64,000 nucleotides of DNA from Chaenocephalus aceratus (GCA_023974075.1 CM043808.1:24931578-24995577), one strand, 5' to 3'; shown: positions 49,501 through 62,028, counted from the first letter of the stretch. Notes: generated by a model not told the origin, from the sequence alone. Program-made: numbers and translations.

Positions 49501-51978
49501 CCCCCTCTGAGGTTTTGTCCTTGGCCGACTGCTTTGCCAGAGGCTTTAAAGTCTTTGACCAAATGTCCCCTAACGGCTGCTCCAAGGTCTATACTGTTGA
49601 AGTGCCCTTCACGGACCGTGTCGTAGGACAAAGGGTGAGCCTTACAATCAACGTGGGAAATGAAATGCATTTTTTATTTTATTTTTTCAGCTAATAACTA
49701 TCTGTTTCTCCCAACAGAAAGAAATGGGGGTTACAATTTACACTCTTCATCTGATCTTTGGCTTCCTGGTCCTGCCAAAGCATGCTCCATTTACTGCCAC
49801 TGCTTATCTGAGAGCTAAACTGGAAGACATAGGTCTGTACCCATGGATAAGAGGAATTCATAACAAAACGAGCACAGTTGTTTCAAAGTATTTTCCTCTC
49901 TTTGTAGCTCCTCCCTCTGTCTCAGGTAGCTGTGGTGATAAGAATTTCTATGTCATCGTGAAAGACGGGACCAAAGGATTCAACTTTCAGACCATAATGG
50001 GAAAACGAATGTTGACCGGGAGCCTGGCTCAGCAGTACGGCATCATGGGCAACGATACACATTTCAGTTTGATTGTACCATTTTCTCCAGCTGATGCTAC
50101 GGTCGAGGTATGACTCTTAACCACAGTTTTAAATGTGCAGGGATTTGTCAAGATTATTGTCCTCTTTAAATCATAATGTATTGTTTCTGAAAACTTCTCA
50201 GGCTGTTGAGCTGTCATCCATCAAGAGCAGACTGGATGTGACTCTGAGATATCCGAAGACCAACAAAACTATTCAAGTCTTCTCCTTGGCTTGCAACTTC
50301 ATCACAAAGCTAATTGGTATGTTAAAGAGAATACGTTTTTTATGTAGGCTTGAATCTCCAATATATACAAATGTCTGATCGTCTTTTTCAGAGTGTTTCC
50401 CTAATGGGACCATCACGGCTATAGCTATAACCCTGGAGTCTGTTCCCAGTCTGAACCCCCGACGGCTCACCCTCAGAAACTCCGCCTGTGGCCCCACATA
50501 CAGCAATGACCAGTACGCTTATTTTGTCTTCGCTGCAAACTCCTGTGGGACGACCAGAAAGGTAAAGCATGCTGCTGAACAGCTTGCTGATTGCGGTAGG
50601 TTTAAAACTGAGAAATTACTTCTTTCCATTTTTGTCTTTTCTTAGTTTTTGCCCAATATGATGCTGTATGAGAATGAAATCTCCATCACGGATGAACTTG
50701 AATTGAGAAAGCTGTCACAGTCTAAGGAGCCGGAGTTTGAGTGAGTATCTCGAGTCTTGGAATCACCAAGCTGAAGGTTGGATGATTAATCTATTATCAA
50801 AGCTGTTGCTTGGAAGATTAATTAATCTTCCGGTTTTCTAAATGTCAGCTTTTTAATGCTTTCTGTTTGTCTTAACATGATAAACTTCAGGTCATGGGGT
50901 TTTAGACTTTTGGTCAGAAAAGAAAAATTCTCAGCTCGGACATTATTAAAAAAAAATCTGGGTTTTGCAGCTGTAAACATTCATGTTCACCATTATGTAA
51001 ACTGACAGTCTGATGCCAAATTTAAAAACAAATACAGATAATTTATAGGCTAACCATGTGACAAAACTTAGATCTTTAAAGACTCTTAAATGGTATTTTC
51101 CTTATCAGAAGTCAACTGGTACGCCATAAATACTTCCATGGTGCAATCCCAGATGTTAACGGTGCCAAATGGTAACGATTGAAAAGTTCTAAGTGTTCCC
51201 ACTTAAGAGTTTTCTTCTTTCAGGCTTAAGGTGTTCTGTTACTATGACATCAACACAAACCAGGCTATTGGCTTCAACACCCGACCTCGCAGGAGTGAAC
51301 CGTACGCTGACGATGCACGAGGCGAGATGCAGGTTGAAATGAGAGTTGCTTTGGGTAAAGAAAGTTATTTATGCCTTGTGTGGTTTGTTTTTGTCTTGCA
51401 TGCTTGCTAAGGATTAGATAAACATTTTTAAGCATTTGGAAACCCTCCCAAAGCTAGAAAATGGGGGAAATAAGAGTTCTTTCTATCATGTCAACACATT
51501 GAAAAAGTGTAATGCAAAGAGACACTTTCTATCAAAATGCAGGATTTTGGGTAACTTGGAAACAGTTCATATGAACGTAGTGGCTTTAAGTAATTGGAAT
51601 GTTTTTTTTCATAAAGTTAAACCAATGAACTGAGTTGGCACCTGGGATGTTGACTACGTCAAAGTTAAACTCTTTTGCATTATGCACCTTAATGTGCTGT
51701 GTTCAGGATATTTCTATTCCTGTCTGAATGCTTAATAATTCGGGCCAACATGTTATGCTTCACTTCAGACGACTCCTACAGTGCGTTTCACCGCGTAGAG
51801 GACGATCCCATCACAAAGTACCTACAACAGCCGCTGTTTTTCGAGGTGGAACTGATGGGATCTTACAACCCTAAAGTATCTCTTGAGCTGGCGCACTGCT
51901 GGGCGACGCTGGAGGAGGACAAGATGTCCCTCCCTCAATGGGACCTCATTGTTAATGGGTAACTTGTGTGTATATATA

Positions 51979-52013
<35 letters not shown>

Positions 52014-52704
52014 TTTCCTTGTCCCAATGAACTGTTTGTCAAACTGTACAAAAGGGATGGTTTAAAAATCATAGGGTGCTAATTTTGTAGACTTTAGGAC
52101 ATCTTTACACAAATACATTTTATTTTTTTTCTCCATCAGTTGTGCAAACTCAAGGGACCCGCACCCAGTGATCTTCCACTCTGTTTTGCCTAAGGGCAGA
52201 GTTCATTATCCTTCCAACGTCAAGCGGTTTGAGGTCCCGATGTTTGTCTTTGCTGAAGACAAGGATAACTTGAACCGCCAGGTACTATCAGTCATAAGAA
52301 TAAATAGTCTTGTTTTTTCTTTTTTGATGTTCAGATTTTGGAAAACAAAAGTATGCAGTCTATAACAAACCCTTAAATCTGTTCATATCTTGCAGGTCTT
52401 TGTCCACTGTGAGGTGGTCATCTGTGATGTTAGAAATCCAGTGGATGCAGCTTGCAATGTGCAGTGTTCAGACCAGGACAACACGATGAAGGGTATGCTC
52501 TCATACATGCTGATTTCATTATCCAGTAATGTACGATAAGGTTTACACGTGTTGGCTCAAATTATGAAATGGGACAATGGCTTTCGAATAAAGATATATT
52601 TATATTTTATTTTTTTCTCTCCCACAGGTCAAAAACTTGCCGTTTCAGATTACCCTGGTTTCAAACACGTAACTTCAGGACCAATCATTATAATGAGCCC
52701 CTAA
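46503..52704 (+). CDS. zpax: Zona pellucida (ZP) domain egg-envelope protein, ZPAX-like, copy B; 21 exons, 900 aa
   Basis: Paralogue of copy A, on the opposite strand. Exons: 46503-46525, 46609-46667, 46740-46826, 46910-47031, 47125-47265, 47398-47475, 47562-47729, 48008-48110, 48550-48770, 49183-49339, 49423-49634, 49718-49832, 49908-50107, 50202-50316, 50392-50561, 50646-50740, 51224-51354, 51769-51958, 52140-52281, 52396-52492, 52628-52704; total 2703 nt, one open frame. Exon 1 is the least certain: it starts at an ATG in good context (TTGCCATGGG) and needs a weak donor (GGGTTTGT), but gives the right phase and a signal peptide continuing WFILLVAVVNIEAQ. Shared with copy A: WASREI, YENEI, CGTTR, KYLQQPL, HCWAT, CEVVICD. 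The ZP domain runs from about residue 601. Intron 5 begins GC (GAG|GCAAGT). The C-terminus (GPIIIMSP) lacks a membrane anchor. Confidence 0.9.
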
Positions 52705-52714
52705 ACAAAGTCCT

Positions 52715-52720
52715 AATAAA
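52715..52720 (+). promoter_or_regulatory. Polyadenylation signal of ZP copy B
   Basis: AATAAA lies 11 nt after the stop codon, implying a very short 3' UTR, as is common in fish ZP genes. Confidence 0.65.
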
Positions 52721-52810
52721 ATATTTTAAAAATAATTCACACTTGTAGTATTTTCTTTGGAATATTGGAGGTTTTTTTTCATCTATAGTTGTGTTTTCTA
52801 TGGTTATGGG

Positions 52811-53462
52811 CAGTGCTTGAATTGGAATAAAAAAGGTGCCAGTACTCTAAATCAGCAACTGTTTCAAGTCAATTTATTTATACAGCCCAAAAACAAGTAT
52901 TTGGCTCAAAGTCATAGTATATCCTATAATGCTGGTGGGTTTTTCTCTTTACTGTATATTTTACAAAGACTCACTACTTAAACAAAATGACTCCCACTGT
53001 AAACGGATTTACTTTTTCTTTATGGATATAAAAGAAAGTAAAACAAAGCCTGACTCCTACTCGCGGCTGGTTAAATGACTCCTCGTCCCTGAGTACACTC
53101 ACCATCTTTCAGCAGGAAAGGAGAGAGGGAATCCTTGTCGGGCGACAACCGCTGTCTTTTCGCACTATTATTAAGCCACGCTAACATTTTCGAAATGCTA
53201 ACGTTATGTGATGTATTTTCTGCTCTAGTCTATCGCTGCGGTGCGTCATAGATGGGTCATGAGATGGGTCATGAGATGCGGCCGGCCGCCGGCTGGGCAT
53301 ATTTGTTATCATGACGTGCCGCCGCCGGCTGAGTACCGGCATTTTACTGAGCACCGGCACCTTGCCGGTAGCCTACTCAGTAAGAAGTGCCGGTACCACA
53401 TGGGTAAAAATCAGAAGTGCCGGTACTGCGTACCAGTGAGTACTGGCCCAATTCAAGCACTG
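52811..53462. mobile_element. hAT-type MITE, 8-bp target duplication GTTATGGG
   Basis: The terminal inverted repeat CAGTGCTTGAATTGG is perfect at both ends, and GTTATGGG lies at 52803-52810 and 53463-53470. 652 bp, no coding capacity; the right half is rich in GCCGGTAC words. Confidence 0.92.
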
Positions 53463-53470
53463 GTTATGGG

Positions 53471-53850
53471 GAGGTCCAAACTGATTCTCCGTTCCAAATC
53501 ACATATATTTAAATGTAGTATACTGTACAGCAACTGCCTGTGTACAGTTTCATGCAATAGGCATACAATACAGACATACTGCTTCATCATAACATCGCAC
53601 CTTGAACTTTAGTCTCCTGAGGCTTGAAAAATACCTTTCCAAAAGTGTGCCATATTTTACTATTCTTGTTAAAACTCAAAATGCCTAATTTATGCATTTG
53701 TTGGAGACTGCCTGGATTGAGCATTTAAAAATATATAATTTCATTTGTATTTTGATACTGAAAGACACTAAATTGAAACCTGTGAATACTGAACAGGTAA
53801 AAGGACAGCAGATGAGAACTGATTAAAATATGCATATTCAATTGTTTAGT
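53471..53850. other. Intergenic sequence, nothing recognised
   Basis: A/T-rich, no motif or repeat terminus visible. Confidence 0.4.
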
Positions 53851-54200
53851 GGGAATGCTGATACAGCATTCCAACTGTTATTCGACGCACAAAATACTTT
53901 ATTGCGCTTCTTCTCCCACATTCCACATCGCAGATACTCCGTTCAGCTCGGTTGGGAATCAAACGCTATTACTTTTCTGATTCATATCGTTCATAATTCC
54001 AGAGATACATCCCATAATTCATCAACGTTTTTACATTGAAGACGATGGAGAAACTCTTCATGCGACTTCAACTGCTAACTTTTTCTTCATACTTTCACTC
54101 AAACCTCATTCCAACTTTAAAATGTTACACATCTTTCTGACATTATTCATGTCAAACAACTTTTAAATCTGATTCATACTTTTAGAAATATTAAATATTG
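53851..54200. repeat. Dispersed hairpin-ended repeat, copy 3
   Basis: Starts with hairpin GGAATGCTG/CAGCATTCC (53852-53872); read on the minus strand it is followed by CACTAAA. The body has CATTGAAGACGATGGAG, comparable to CATTGAAGTCAATGGGAG in copy 1. It runs into the L2 tail at about 54205. Confidence 0.5.
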
Positions 54201-54204
54201 TTCA

Positions 54205-55125
54205 TTACATTACATTGCATTTAGCTGACGTTTGTATCCAAAGCGACTTACAATAAGTGCATTCGACCAACAAGATACAAACTTGAAGAAAACGGAATCA
54301 TATAAGTACATCAGGTTTCATAAAGCAAAAACATTTCAAGTGCTACTCAACTAGCTTTAGATAAGCCAGTCCTGTATTAGTATATAAGTGCTCTGTTAGC
54401 AATTCTTTGTCAGTAATTCTATCGCTCGAAGTGGAGTCGAAAGAGATGAGTTTTCAGTCTGCGCCGGAAGGTGTGTAAGCTTTCTGCTGTCCTGATTTCA
54501 ATGGGGAGCTCATTCCACCATTTTGGAGCCAGGATAGCAAACCGACGTGTTTTTGCTGATGGGAACTTGGGTGGTCCTCGCAGTGCTGGTGCAGCGAGCC
54601 GTTTGGCTGATGCAGAGTGCACGTGCTGGGGTGTACAGTTTAACCATGTCCTGGTGTAGGAAGGGCCAGATCTATTTGCAGCATGGTACTCAAGTACCAG
54701 TGTCTTGAAGTGGATTGTAGCAGTTACTGGAAGCCAGTGGAGGGAGCGGAGGAGCGGCGTGGTGTAGGAAAATGTTGGAAGGTTGAAGACCAGACGAGCC
54801 GATGCATTCTGGATGAGCTGCAGAGGTCGGATGGCACATGCAGGTAGACCAGCCAGGAGGGAGTTGCAGTAGTCTAGGCGTGAGATGACGAGAGCCTGGA
54901 CCAGAACCTGCGTCACTTTCTGGGTCAGGAGGGGACGTATCCTCCTGATGTAAAGAGTGTATCTGCAGCAATGGGTTGTAGCAGCGATGTTTGCGGTGAA
55001 GGACAGTTTATCTAGGGTCACACCCAGATTCCTTGCAGTCTGAGTCGGGGAAACAATAGAGGTGCCGATGTTGATTGTTACAGATGTAGCACTGCCGATC
55101 AGACTCAAATGGGTGTGTCCCAGTC
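54205..55125 (-). mobile_element. 5'-truncated L2-type LINE
   Basis: The 3' end on the minus strand reads TTGTAAGTCGCTTTGGATAC...GCTAAATGCAATGTAATG, the characteristic L2-like tail of fish LINEs with short ATG/TAATG repeats. The 5' truncation at about 55120 is typical of target-primed insertion. Confidence 0.8.
54419..55108 (-). pseudogene. L2-type reverse transcriptase C-terminus
   Basis: An open frame of 229 codons from within ORF2: ARNLGVTLDKLSF (post-catalytic region), SRLDYCNSLLAGLP, IQNASARLVF, LLRSLHWLPV and FRRRLKTHLF are all hallmarks of the C-terminal thumb region of L2/CR1-group reverse transcriptases. The endonuclease and catalytic FADD box are missing upstream, so it cannot work alone. 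Its coding frame is open over the remaining length, suggesting a moderately recent copy. Confidence 0.85.
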
Positions 55126-56124
55126 AAAAGCCCAGCGGATGCCAGTGGCTGGGGTTGTTGCCAAATTGTTAGAGGGCGTTGCCCAATTTCCCCATTTGCT
55201 CAATTACAGGATTTAACCATGAGATGGCGCTTCATTCACAAAATACACAAAGACAGCTGGGTGTTGTAGAACTTAGTCTGTTTGCAGCTCTGCAGTTGTG
55301 TTTGCTGAATATTGTAGCATTTAATCACTTATTTGTTACTGTATGGTTTTCACAAGCTACTATAATGAAAAAACATCAATATTTTAGATCAAATAAAGTA
55401 TATAGTTTGCTTTATGCAGTATATTTCTTGTAATATTGTTGGGGTGTTTTTACACAGTACAGTAGATTGAAGTAAATCAACTTATACATTAAGATAAGAT
55501 AAGATGGACCTTTATTAATCGCGTGGGGAAATTCAGTAGTTCAAACAGCAACAGGGTGAGAGTGAAAAACAGGACAGCACAGATTCACACAGATTTAATA
55601 AAATCAAAAATAAGATGAGCGATAAAAATAATGAGAAACTATGAAATAAGAAATGAATAAAACTAAAATGTAATTATCATATCATATATTATAATGTATT
55701 GTATTATATAAGTAATATCATACATTAACCCCATTATAGAAGATGCCACATTGAATGGATGAACACATGTATGCATCAAAGTGAATTGCTGTGATCTAGC
55801 TGGAAGGCTTCCAGCTGGAAATGAAGTTTATCCTCCTGGCTCCTCTGCATGAAGTAAGACGTGGATCCTGCCGGCTCAATATCGCTCAAACACCCATGGT
55901 TGCTGATGAAGGGGTAGCTGGGCTGAGAGTTGGGGTCGTGTGATATATGTGATCTCTGTTCTGTATCTATGACTGATTGACCTGAATGTTTTTTATGTGT
56001 ATTATCTCGATGCCCAAGACAAATTTCTCCTAAGGGAGACAATAAAACTCTATCTAATCTAATAATTACAACAGAGTATTTCTAAATAAAAGTTGTAAAA
56101 ATACTTATATGTATTTAATATTAA
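55126..56124. other. Intergenic DNA with two LINE 3'-end remnants
   Basis: 55491-55560 (AAGATAAGATAAGATGGACC then TTTATTAATC) is a minus-strand LINE tail. 55985-56060 (AAATTTCTCCTAAGGGAGAC, then AATAAAACTCTATCTAATCT) is a plus-strand one. Both resemble Rex1-type or related tails. No coding sequence remains. Confidence 0.5.
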
Positions 56125-56230
56125 CCCTTTGGAGTCGACCGTCACGCCGGCGTGATCAGATCACATGGCCTGTTCAAGCCGGTGCCGCATAAAAACAACA
56201 GTCCGGACAACATTGCCCTGTGTTTCGGTC

Positions 56231-56657
56231 GAAAGTACTGGCTTGAAACTATATCCAAGTCTTTGTTTCATACAAAACGACCCAGTAAACACGGAGATAC
56301 GATGATATAAAATTAATACATTTCAAAAGTATGAAAAATGGAAGGACATATTTGAATATCTTCGCCATATTTGATCATTTTACGAAACGGAAAATACTGG
56401 AAACTGTAGATCCTGCTCAACAGGATGTATATGTGTATTTCTGTCGAAAGTACTGGCTTGAAACTATATGCCAGTCTTTGTTTCATGCAAAAAGACCCAA
56501 TAAACACGGACATACGATGATATAAAGTTAATATAGATATATTTCAGAAGTATGAATAATGGAAGCACATATTTTATTATCTTCGCCGTATTTTATCATT
56601 TTACGAAACGGAAAATACTGGAAACTGTAGATTCTGCTCAACAGGATGTATTTACCA
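56231..56657. repeat. Direct tandem duplication, about 2 x 215 bp
   Basis: GAAAGTACTGGCTTGAAACT starts at 56231 and 56446; the units share GAAACGGAAAATACTGGAAAC and end with GCTCAACAGGATGTAT. Confidence 0.85.
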
Positions 56658-56893
56658 GGGAGGGGGTGAGGTAATCAGGTAAACGGAGTGATACGAAACG
56701 AGACGAAAAGAGACGAAGAGGGACGGTGGGAACCGAAGAGAGACGGCGGGAAATGGAAAGAGACGAAGATATACGAAGACAGGCGGCGGGAGACGAAGAG
56801 AGGCGGCGGGAGACTGCGATTGAAGTAAAGTGACAGACAAACATTGAGAATTTAGATATAGTTAGATAGATTTAGAGTTTTGAAGATTCAACT

Positions 56894-56986
56894 ATGATGA
56901 AGAGAACTCTGAACGTGAGTCAAGCTTTAAGCTTGTTTTTTGACATGGAGGAGGAGGAATCTGTGATGTCGCCCTCTGTGTCGTAG
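56894..56986 (+). pseudogene. Possible piggyBac transposase N-terminal fragment
   Basis: Thirty codons, MMKRTLNVSQALSLFFDMEEEE and onward, resemble the short acidic N-terminus of fish PGBD-like transposases and then stop. The evidence is weak, resting on this pattern and the TTAA-flanked ends. Confidence 0.3.
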
Positions 56987-57456
56987 TTGACAGAAACCGC
57001 TTTGAAGCGTGGCACAGATAAAGACAGAAAAAACTGATTTTTGTACATAATGTGTATATATATATATTTGTATTATATTTATAATAACACTTTTGCCTTA
57101 ACAGAATCAAATCCCATGCTACCTCAATCAAACTTTCACATTATCATATATCCCATGTATATATTTCCAGCTTTTAAATGGTTTCGTTGTGTATGTTTGT
57201 GTTACCTATATGAAAAATAATATCATTTTCAAAATCTGTTTTTATGTTTTTTGTTGTGATTTTGGGTCCAAAATGTTAAATTCTATAGTAGAACATCACT
57301 GCTCTAAACAAAGTCAAAAATCCTACATCCATACGAAATAAATATAATTAATTATGATGAATACGTTAAGTCTTGTTCATTGTTTTTCACTTTTATTAAA
57401 TGTTTGATATTTCCGGTTGAAATGGTGGACTATCGGACATTCAAAATGCAGCATAT

Positions 57457-57620
57457 GTTCACTCTTACACACATATATTCTCCTTTTACATACATACATT
57501 TTCACTCTTACACACATATATTCTTCGTTTACATACATACATTTTCACTCTTACACACATATATTCTCCTTTTACATACATTTTCACTCACACATTCATA
57601 TATTGTCACTCACACATTCA
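57457..57620. repeat. Minisatellite, about 43-bp unit x 3-4
   Basis: Units contain TTTTCACTCTTACACACATA, TATTCTCC and TTTACATACA. Overlapping ORFs in two frames are artefacts. Confidence 0.85.
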
Positions 57621-57739
57621 TGCATTTTGTTCTCATATTTATATAATGTAATGCTCATATTTATACATTTTGCTCTCATGCGAAATCTACTAAAACAAAG
57701 TATGTCATGGTGGTCAGCTGTTAAACACAAAAGTGTATC

Positions 57740-57809
57740 TTAAGGGCTGTAAATATAATAAGCCTGCTGTCAATTTTAGACACAGGCTTATTATATTTAC
57801 AGCCCTTAA
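57740..57809. repeat. Perfect inverted repeat (27-bp arms, 16-nt loop)
   Basis: Left arm TTAAGGGCTGTAAATATAAT and on; the right arm is the exact inverse, ending at 57809. It would form a strong hairpin. Possibly a fold-back end of a DNA element. Confidence 0.9.
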
Positions 57810-58019
57810 TAACATTCATTTTCTTGGCCGTTTTCTTTGTTCCAAGCAAACGAGTGCTTTTTGTTTTGAAATCACTTCTGCGAGTTTCGCAGCATTTTCA
57901 ATAACACTTCCTCAAGAGCGAAATCCAACGTCTGGGAGGCTTTTGGTGTCATCCTAGATGGAGGAAATAACCAACATCCCACGCTTTTTGAGACAAATAT
58001 GCAACTGCATGTGTTAATA

Positions 58020-58200
58020 ATTGCACGTTTTCACTACTCATATATAGGCTAGGCTATGCGGGTTCGGGTCGGGTTGCGGATCTTGTGCCGACGGGTCGGG
58101 TCGGGTTGCGGAACTAATTGGCAATATGTGCGGGTAGCGGGGCGGGTTCGGTATTGCACGGGAGCGGGTCTTGAAAATCAGACCCGTGCAGGACTCTGCA
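58020..58200. repeat. GGGTCGGGTTGC-rich hAT-like terminal remnant
   Basis: On the minus strand it starts CAGAGTCCTGCACGGGTC and continues with many GACCCG/AACCCG words, as in fish hAT elements with CAGAGTCCTGCACGGGT ends. The partner end was not clearly found (a related ACCCGTGCGGGTCC occurs at about 62785). Confidence 0.45.
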
Positions 58201-58221
58201 TCAGGCACCTTCAAGTTAAAC

Positions 58222-58686
58222 AATACTACAGTAAACAATTAACACAGTAGGCCTAAATTATGTGGATTAAACCACATTTATTTCGTTAAAAATAAACGAA
58301 ATATGATTTTGTTTGAATGATTAAATGTCATCAGGCACCTTCAAGTTAAACAATCAGTTAAACAATGTGCCGCCACCTCCGGACTCGGCTTGACTCGGTT
58401 TAAAGAATGCACAAATGTGTTTAATCGTTTATGTCAGATATGTACTAAGTAGCCTAAATACATTTGTTCCTGCTCAAGATTAGATTCAACTTTATTGTTA
58501 TTGCACATATTATTGCAGGGACTGAGACAACGAAATGCTGTTTAGCTTCTAACCAGGTGCAACAAGCAGAGAAAAGTAATGTGCACAATACTACAGTAAA
58601 CAATTAACACAGTAAATTATGTGGATTAAACCACATTTATTTCGTTAAAAAGAAACGAAATATGATTTTGTTTGAATGATTAAATG
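58222..58686. repeat. Direct repeat of about 100 bp, 361 bp apart
   Basis: TACTACAGTAAACAATTAAC through ATTATGTGGATTAAACCACA to GAATGATTAAATGT occurs at 58222-58327 and 58587-58686. Between them is a LINE-tail remnant (58480-58560, AGATTCAACTTTATTGTTATT-like). Confidence 0.8.
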
Positions 58687-58772
58687 TAAGCCTCTCCGAA
58701 GAACCAGCACCTTACCGTGGTAGAGAGGTTTGTGTGCCCTGATGAACCTGGGGCTGTGTTGTCTGGAACCTT

Positions 58773-60236
58773 GTGTTCCTGGTAGGGTCTCCCATGGCAA
58801 ATTGGTCTCAGGCAAGGGGCCAGACTAAGATTGGTTCAAAAGACCTCATGAAAGAAAAACCAAGAAGTGAGGATACCCGGCCCGGAGGAAGCCCGGGGTC
58901 CCTTTCTGGAGCCAGGCCCAGAAGGTGGACTCGTCGGCGAGCGTCTGGTGGCCGGGCTTGCCACGGAGCCCGGCCGGGCCCAGCCCGAAAAGGCAACGTG
59001 GGCAACACCTCCGCTTCTCCGTCCCGCGGGCCCACCACCTACGGGAAACAACGATGGGGTTGGGTGCGCTGCCAGAAGGGTGGCAGTGAAAGCGGAGGGT
59101 CTCGACGGACCAGACCCGGGCGGCAGAAGCTGGCTTTGGGGACGTGGAACGTCACCTCTCTGGGGGGGAAGGAGCCGGAGCTTGTGCGGGAGGTGGAGCG
59201 TTACCAGTTGGATCTGGTTGGGCTCACCTCTACGCACAGCGTCGGCTCTGGAACCTTACTTCTGGATAGGGGTTGGACTCTATTCTTCTCCGGAGTTGCT
59301 CAAGGTGTGAGGCGCCGGGCGGGTGTGGGGATACTCACAAGTCCCCGGTTAGGTGCTTCGTTGTTGGAGTTTACCCCAGTGGACGAGAGGGTCGCCTCCC
59401 TACGCCTGCGGGTTATGGGGGGGAAAACTCTGACTGTTGTGTGTGCTTATGCACCCAACAGCAGTTCAGAGTATACGGCCTTCTTGGAGACCCTGGAAAG
59501 AGTCCTGTATGGGGCTCCTGAAGGGGACTCTTTAATCTTGCTGGGAGACTTCAACGCACATGTGGGCAATGATGGAGACACTTGGAGGGGCGTGATTGGG
59601 AGGAACGGCCCCCCTGATCTGAACCGGAGTGGTGGTTTGTTACTGGACTTCTGTGCCAGTCATGGATTGGCCATAACAAACACCATGTTCGAACATAAGG
59701 ATGCTCATAAGTGTACGTGGTACCAGAGCACCCTAGGCAGAAGGTCCATGATCGATTTCGTTATCGTATCATCGGACCTGAGGCCGTATGTTTTGGACAC
59801 TCGGGTAAAGAGAGGGGCGGAGTTGTCAACTGATCACCATATGGTGGTGAGTTGGGTCGAGTGGCGGGGGAAGCCTCTGGATAGACCTGGTAAGCCCAAA
59901 CGTGTAGTTCGGGTGAACTGGGAACGTCTGGAGGAGGCCCAAGTTTAGGAGGCCTTCAACTCACACCTCCGGCGGAGCTTTTCGGGCATTCCTGTGGAGG
60001 TTGGGGACATTGAACCAGAGTGGTCGGTGTTCAAAGCCTCTATTGCCGAAGCCGCGGCGGGGAGCTGTGGTCTCAAGGTCCTAGGTGCCTCAAGGGGCGG
60101 TAACCCTCGAACCTCCTGGTGGACACCGGTGGTCAGGGAAGCCGTCCGACTGAAGAAGGAGGCCTTCAGGGATTTGTTATCCCAGGGGACTCCCGAGGCA
60201 GTTGCAAGGTACCGACAGGCCGGGCAGCAGCCTCAT
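58773..60236 (+). pseudogene. RTE ORF, apurinic-type endonuclease half
   Basis: Frame 3 shows the exonuclease-endonuclease-phosphatase motifs [30 protein letters not shown] and [14 protein letters not shown] at 59946-59948 interrupts it, after which the same frame goes on with EAFNSHLRRSFSG until a one-base shift near 60215-60235 (RYRQAGQ then ASSVPEAKQ in another frame). The endonuclease nicks target DNA for target-primed reverse transcription. Confidence 0.85.
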
Positions 60237-62028
60237 CCGTGCCCGAGGCAAAGCAGCGGGTGTGGGAGAAGTTCGGAGAAGACATGGAGAAGGACTTTCG
60301 GGCGGCACCAAAGTTGTTCTGGAAAACTGTCCGACACCTCAGGAGGGGGAAGCAGGGAACCATCCAAGCTGTGTACAGTAAGGATGGGACGTTGTTGACC
60401 TCAACTGATGGAGTGTTAGGGCGTTGGAAGGAACACTTTGAGGAACTCCTGAACCCGACAACTCCGCCCTCTATGTTAGAGGCAGAGCTGGAGTATGACG
60501 GGGGATCAACACCAATCTCCCGGGGGGAGGTCACTGAGGTCATCAAACAACTCCACAGTGGCAAAGCCCCGGGGGTGGATGAGATCCGCCCGGAAGTGCT
60601 GAAGGCTCTGGGTGTTGAGGGACTGTCATGGTTGACATGTCTCATCAACGTTGCGTGGAAGTCGGAAACAGTACCGAAGGAGTGGCAGACCGGGGTGGTG
60701 GTTCCCCTTTTTAAAAAGGGGGATCAGAGGGTGTGTGCCAATTACAGAGGCATCACACTACTCAGCCTCCCCGGGAAAGTGTACTCAAGGTACTCGAAAG
60801 GAGGGTCAGGCCGATTGTCGAACCTCAGATTGAGGAGGAACAATGCGGATTCCGTCCTGGTCGTGGAACGACGGATCAGCTGTTTACTCTCGCAAGGATC
60901 CTGGAGGGGGCCTGGGAGTACGCTTATCCGGTCTACATGTGTTTTGTAGACTTGGAGAAGGCGTATGACCGAGTTCCCAGGGAGTTACTGTGGGAGGTGC
61001 TGCGGGAGTATGGGGTGAGGGGGTCTCTACTCAGGGCCATCCAAGCTCTGTACTCCCAAAGCGAGAGCTGTGTTCGGGTCCTCGGCAGTAAGTCGGACCC
61101 ATTTCCGGTGAGGGTTGGCCTCCGCCAGGGCTGCGCTTTGTCACCAATCCTGTTTGTAATATACATGGATCGGATTTCGAGGCGTAGTCGTGGGGGAGGG
61201 GGTCTGCAGTTCGGTGGACTAAGGATTGCACCACTGCTTTTTGCAGATGATGTGGTTCTAATGGCTTCATCGGTCTGCGACCTTCAGCACTCACTGGATC
61301 GGTTCGCAACCGAGTGTGAAGCGGCTGGGATGAGGATCAGCACCTCCAAATCTGAGGCCATGGTTCTCAGCAGGAAACCGATGGACTGTCCACTCCAAGT
61401 AGGGAATGAGTCCTTACCCCAAGTGAAGGAGTTCAAGTATCTCGGGGTCTTGTTCTCGAGTGAGGGAACAATGGAGCGTGAGATGGGCCGGAGAATCGGA
61501 GCAGCGGGAGCGGTACTGCAGTCGCTTTACCGCACCGTTGTGACGAAAAGGGAGCTGAGCCAGAAGGCAAAGCTCTCTGTCTACCGGGCCATTTTCGTTC
61601 CTACCCTCACCTATGGTCATGAAGGATGGGTCATGACCGAAAGAACGAGATCGCGGATACAAGCGGCCGAGATGGGTTTTCTCCGCAGGGTGGCTGGTGT
61701 CTCCCTTAGGGATAAGGTGAGAAGTTCGGTCATCAGGGAGGGACTCGGAGTTGAGCCGCTCCTCCTTCGCGTCGAAAGGAGCCAGTTGAGGTGGTTCGGG
61801 CACCTAGTTAGGATGCCACCTGGGCGCCTCCCTAGGGAGGTGTTCCAGGCACGTCCAGCTGGGAAGAGACCAAGGGGTAGACCTAGGACCAGGTGGAGGG
61901 ATTATATCTCTTCGCTGGCCTGGGAGCGCCTTGGGATCCCCCAGTCAGAGCTGGTTGATGTTGCCAGGGAAAAGAAAGTTTGGGGCTCTCTGCTGGAACT
62001 GCTACCCCCGCGACCCGACCACGGATAA
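60237..62028 (+). pseudogene. RTE ORF, reverse transcriptase half
   Basis: Frame 2 carries GKAPGVDEIRPEVLKALG and VVVPLFKKGDQ and ANYRGITLLS (fingers). A one-base loss near 60795 moves the remainder to frame 1: CGFRPGRGTTDQLF, FVDLEKAYDRVPR, GLRQGCALSP, LLFADDVVLM (catalytic F-A-D-D), KEFKYLGVLF, then the C-terminal RPRGRPRTRWRDYI typical of this group. The stop TAA is at 62026-62028. Confidence 0.88.

Noticed and set aside
58808..59237. Minus-strand ORFs opposite the RTE endonuclease region
   Set aside because: Antisense shadows of GC-rich LINE coding sequence.
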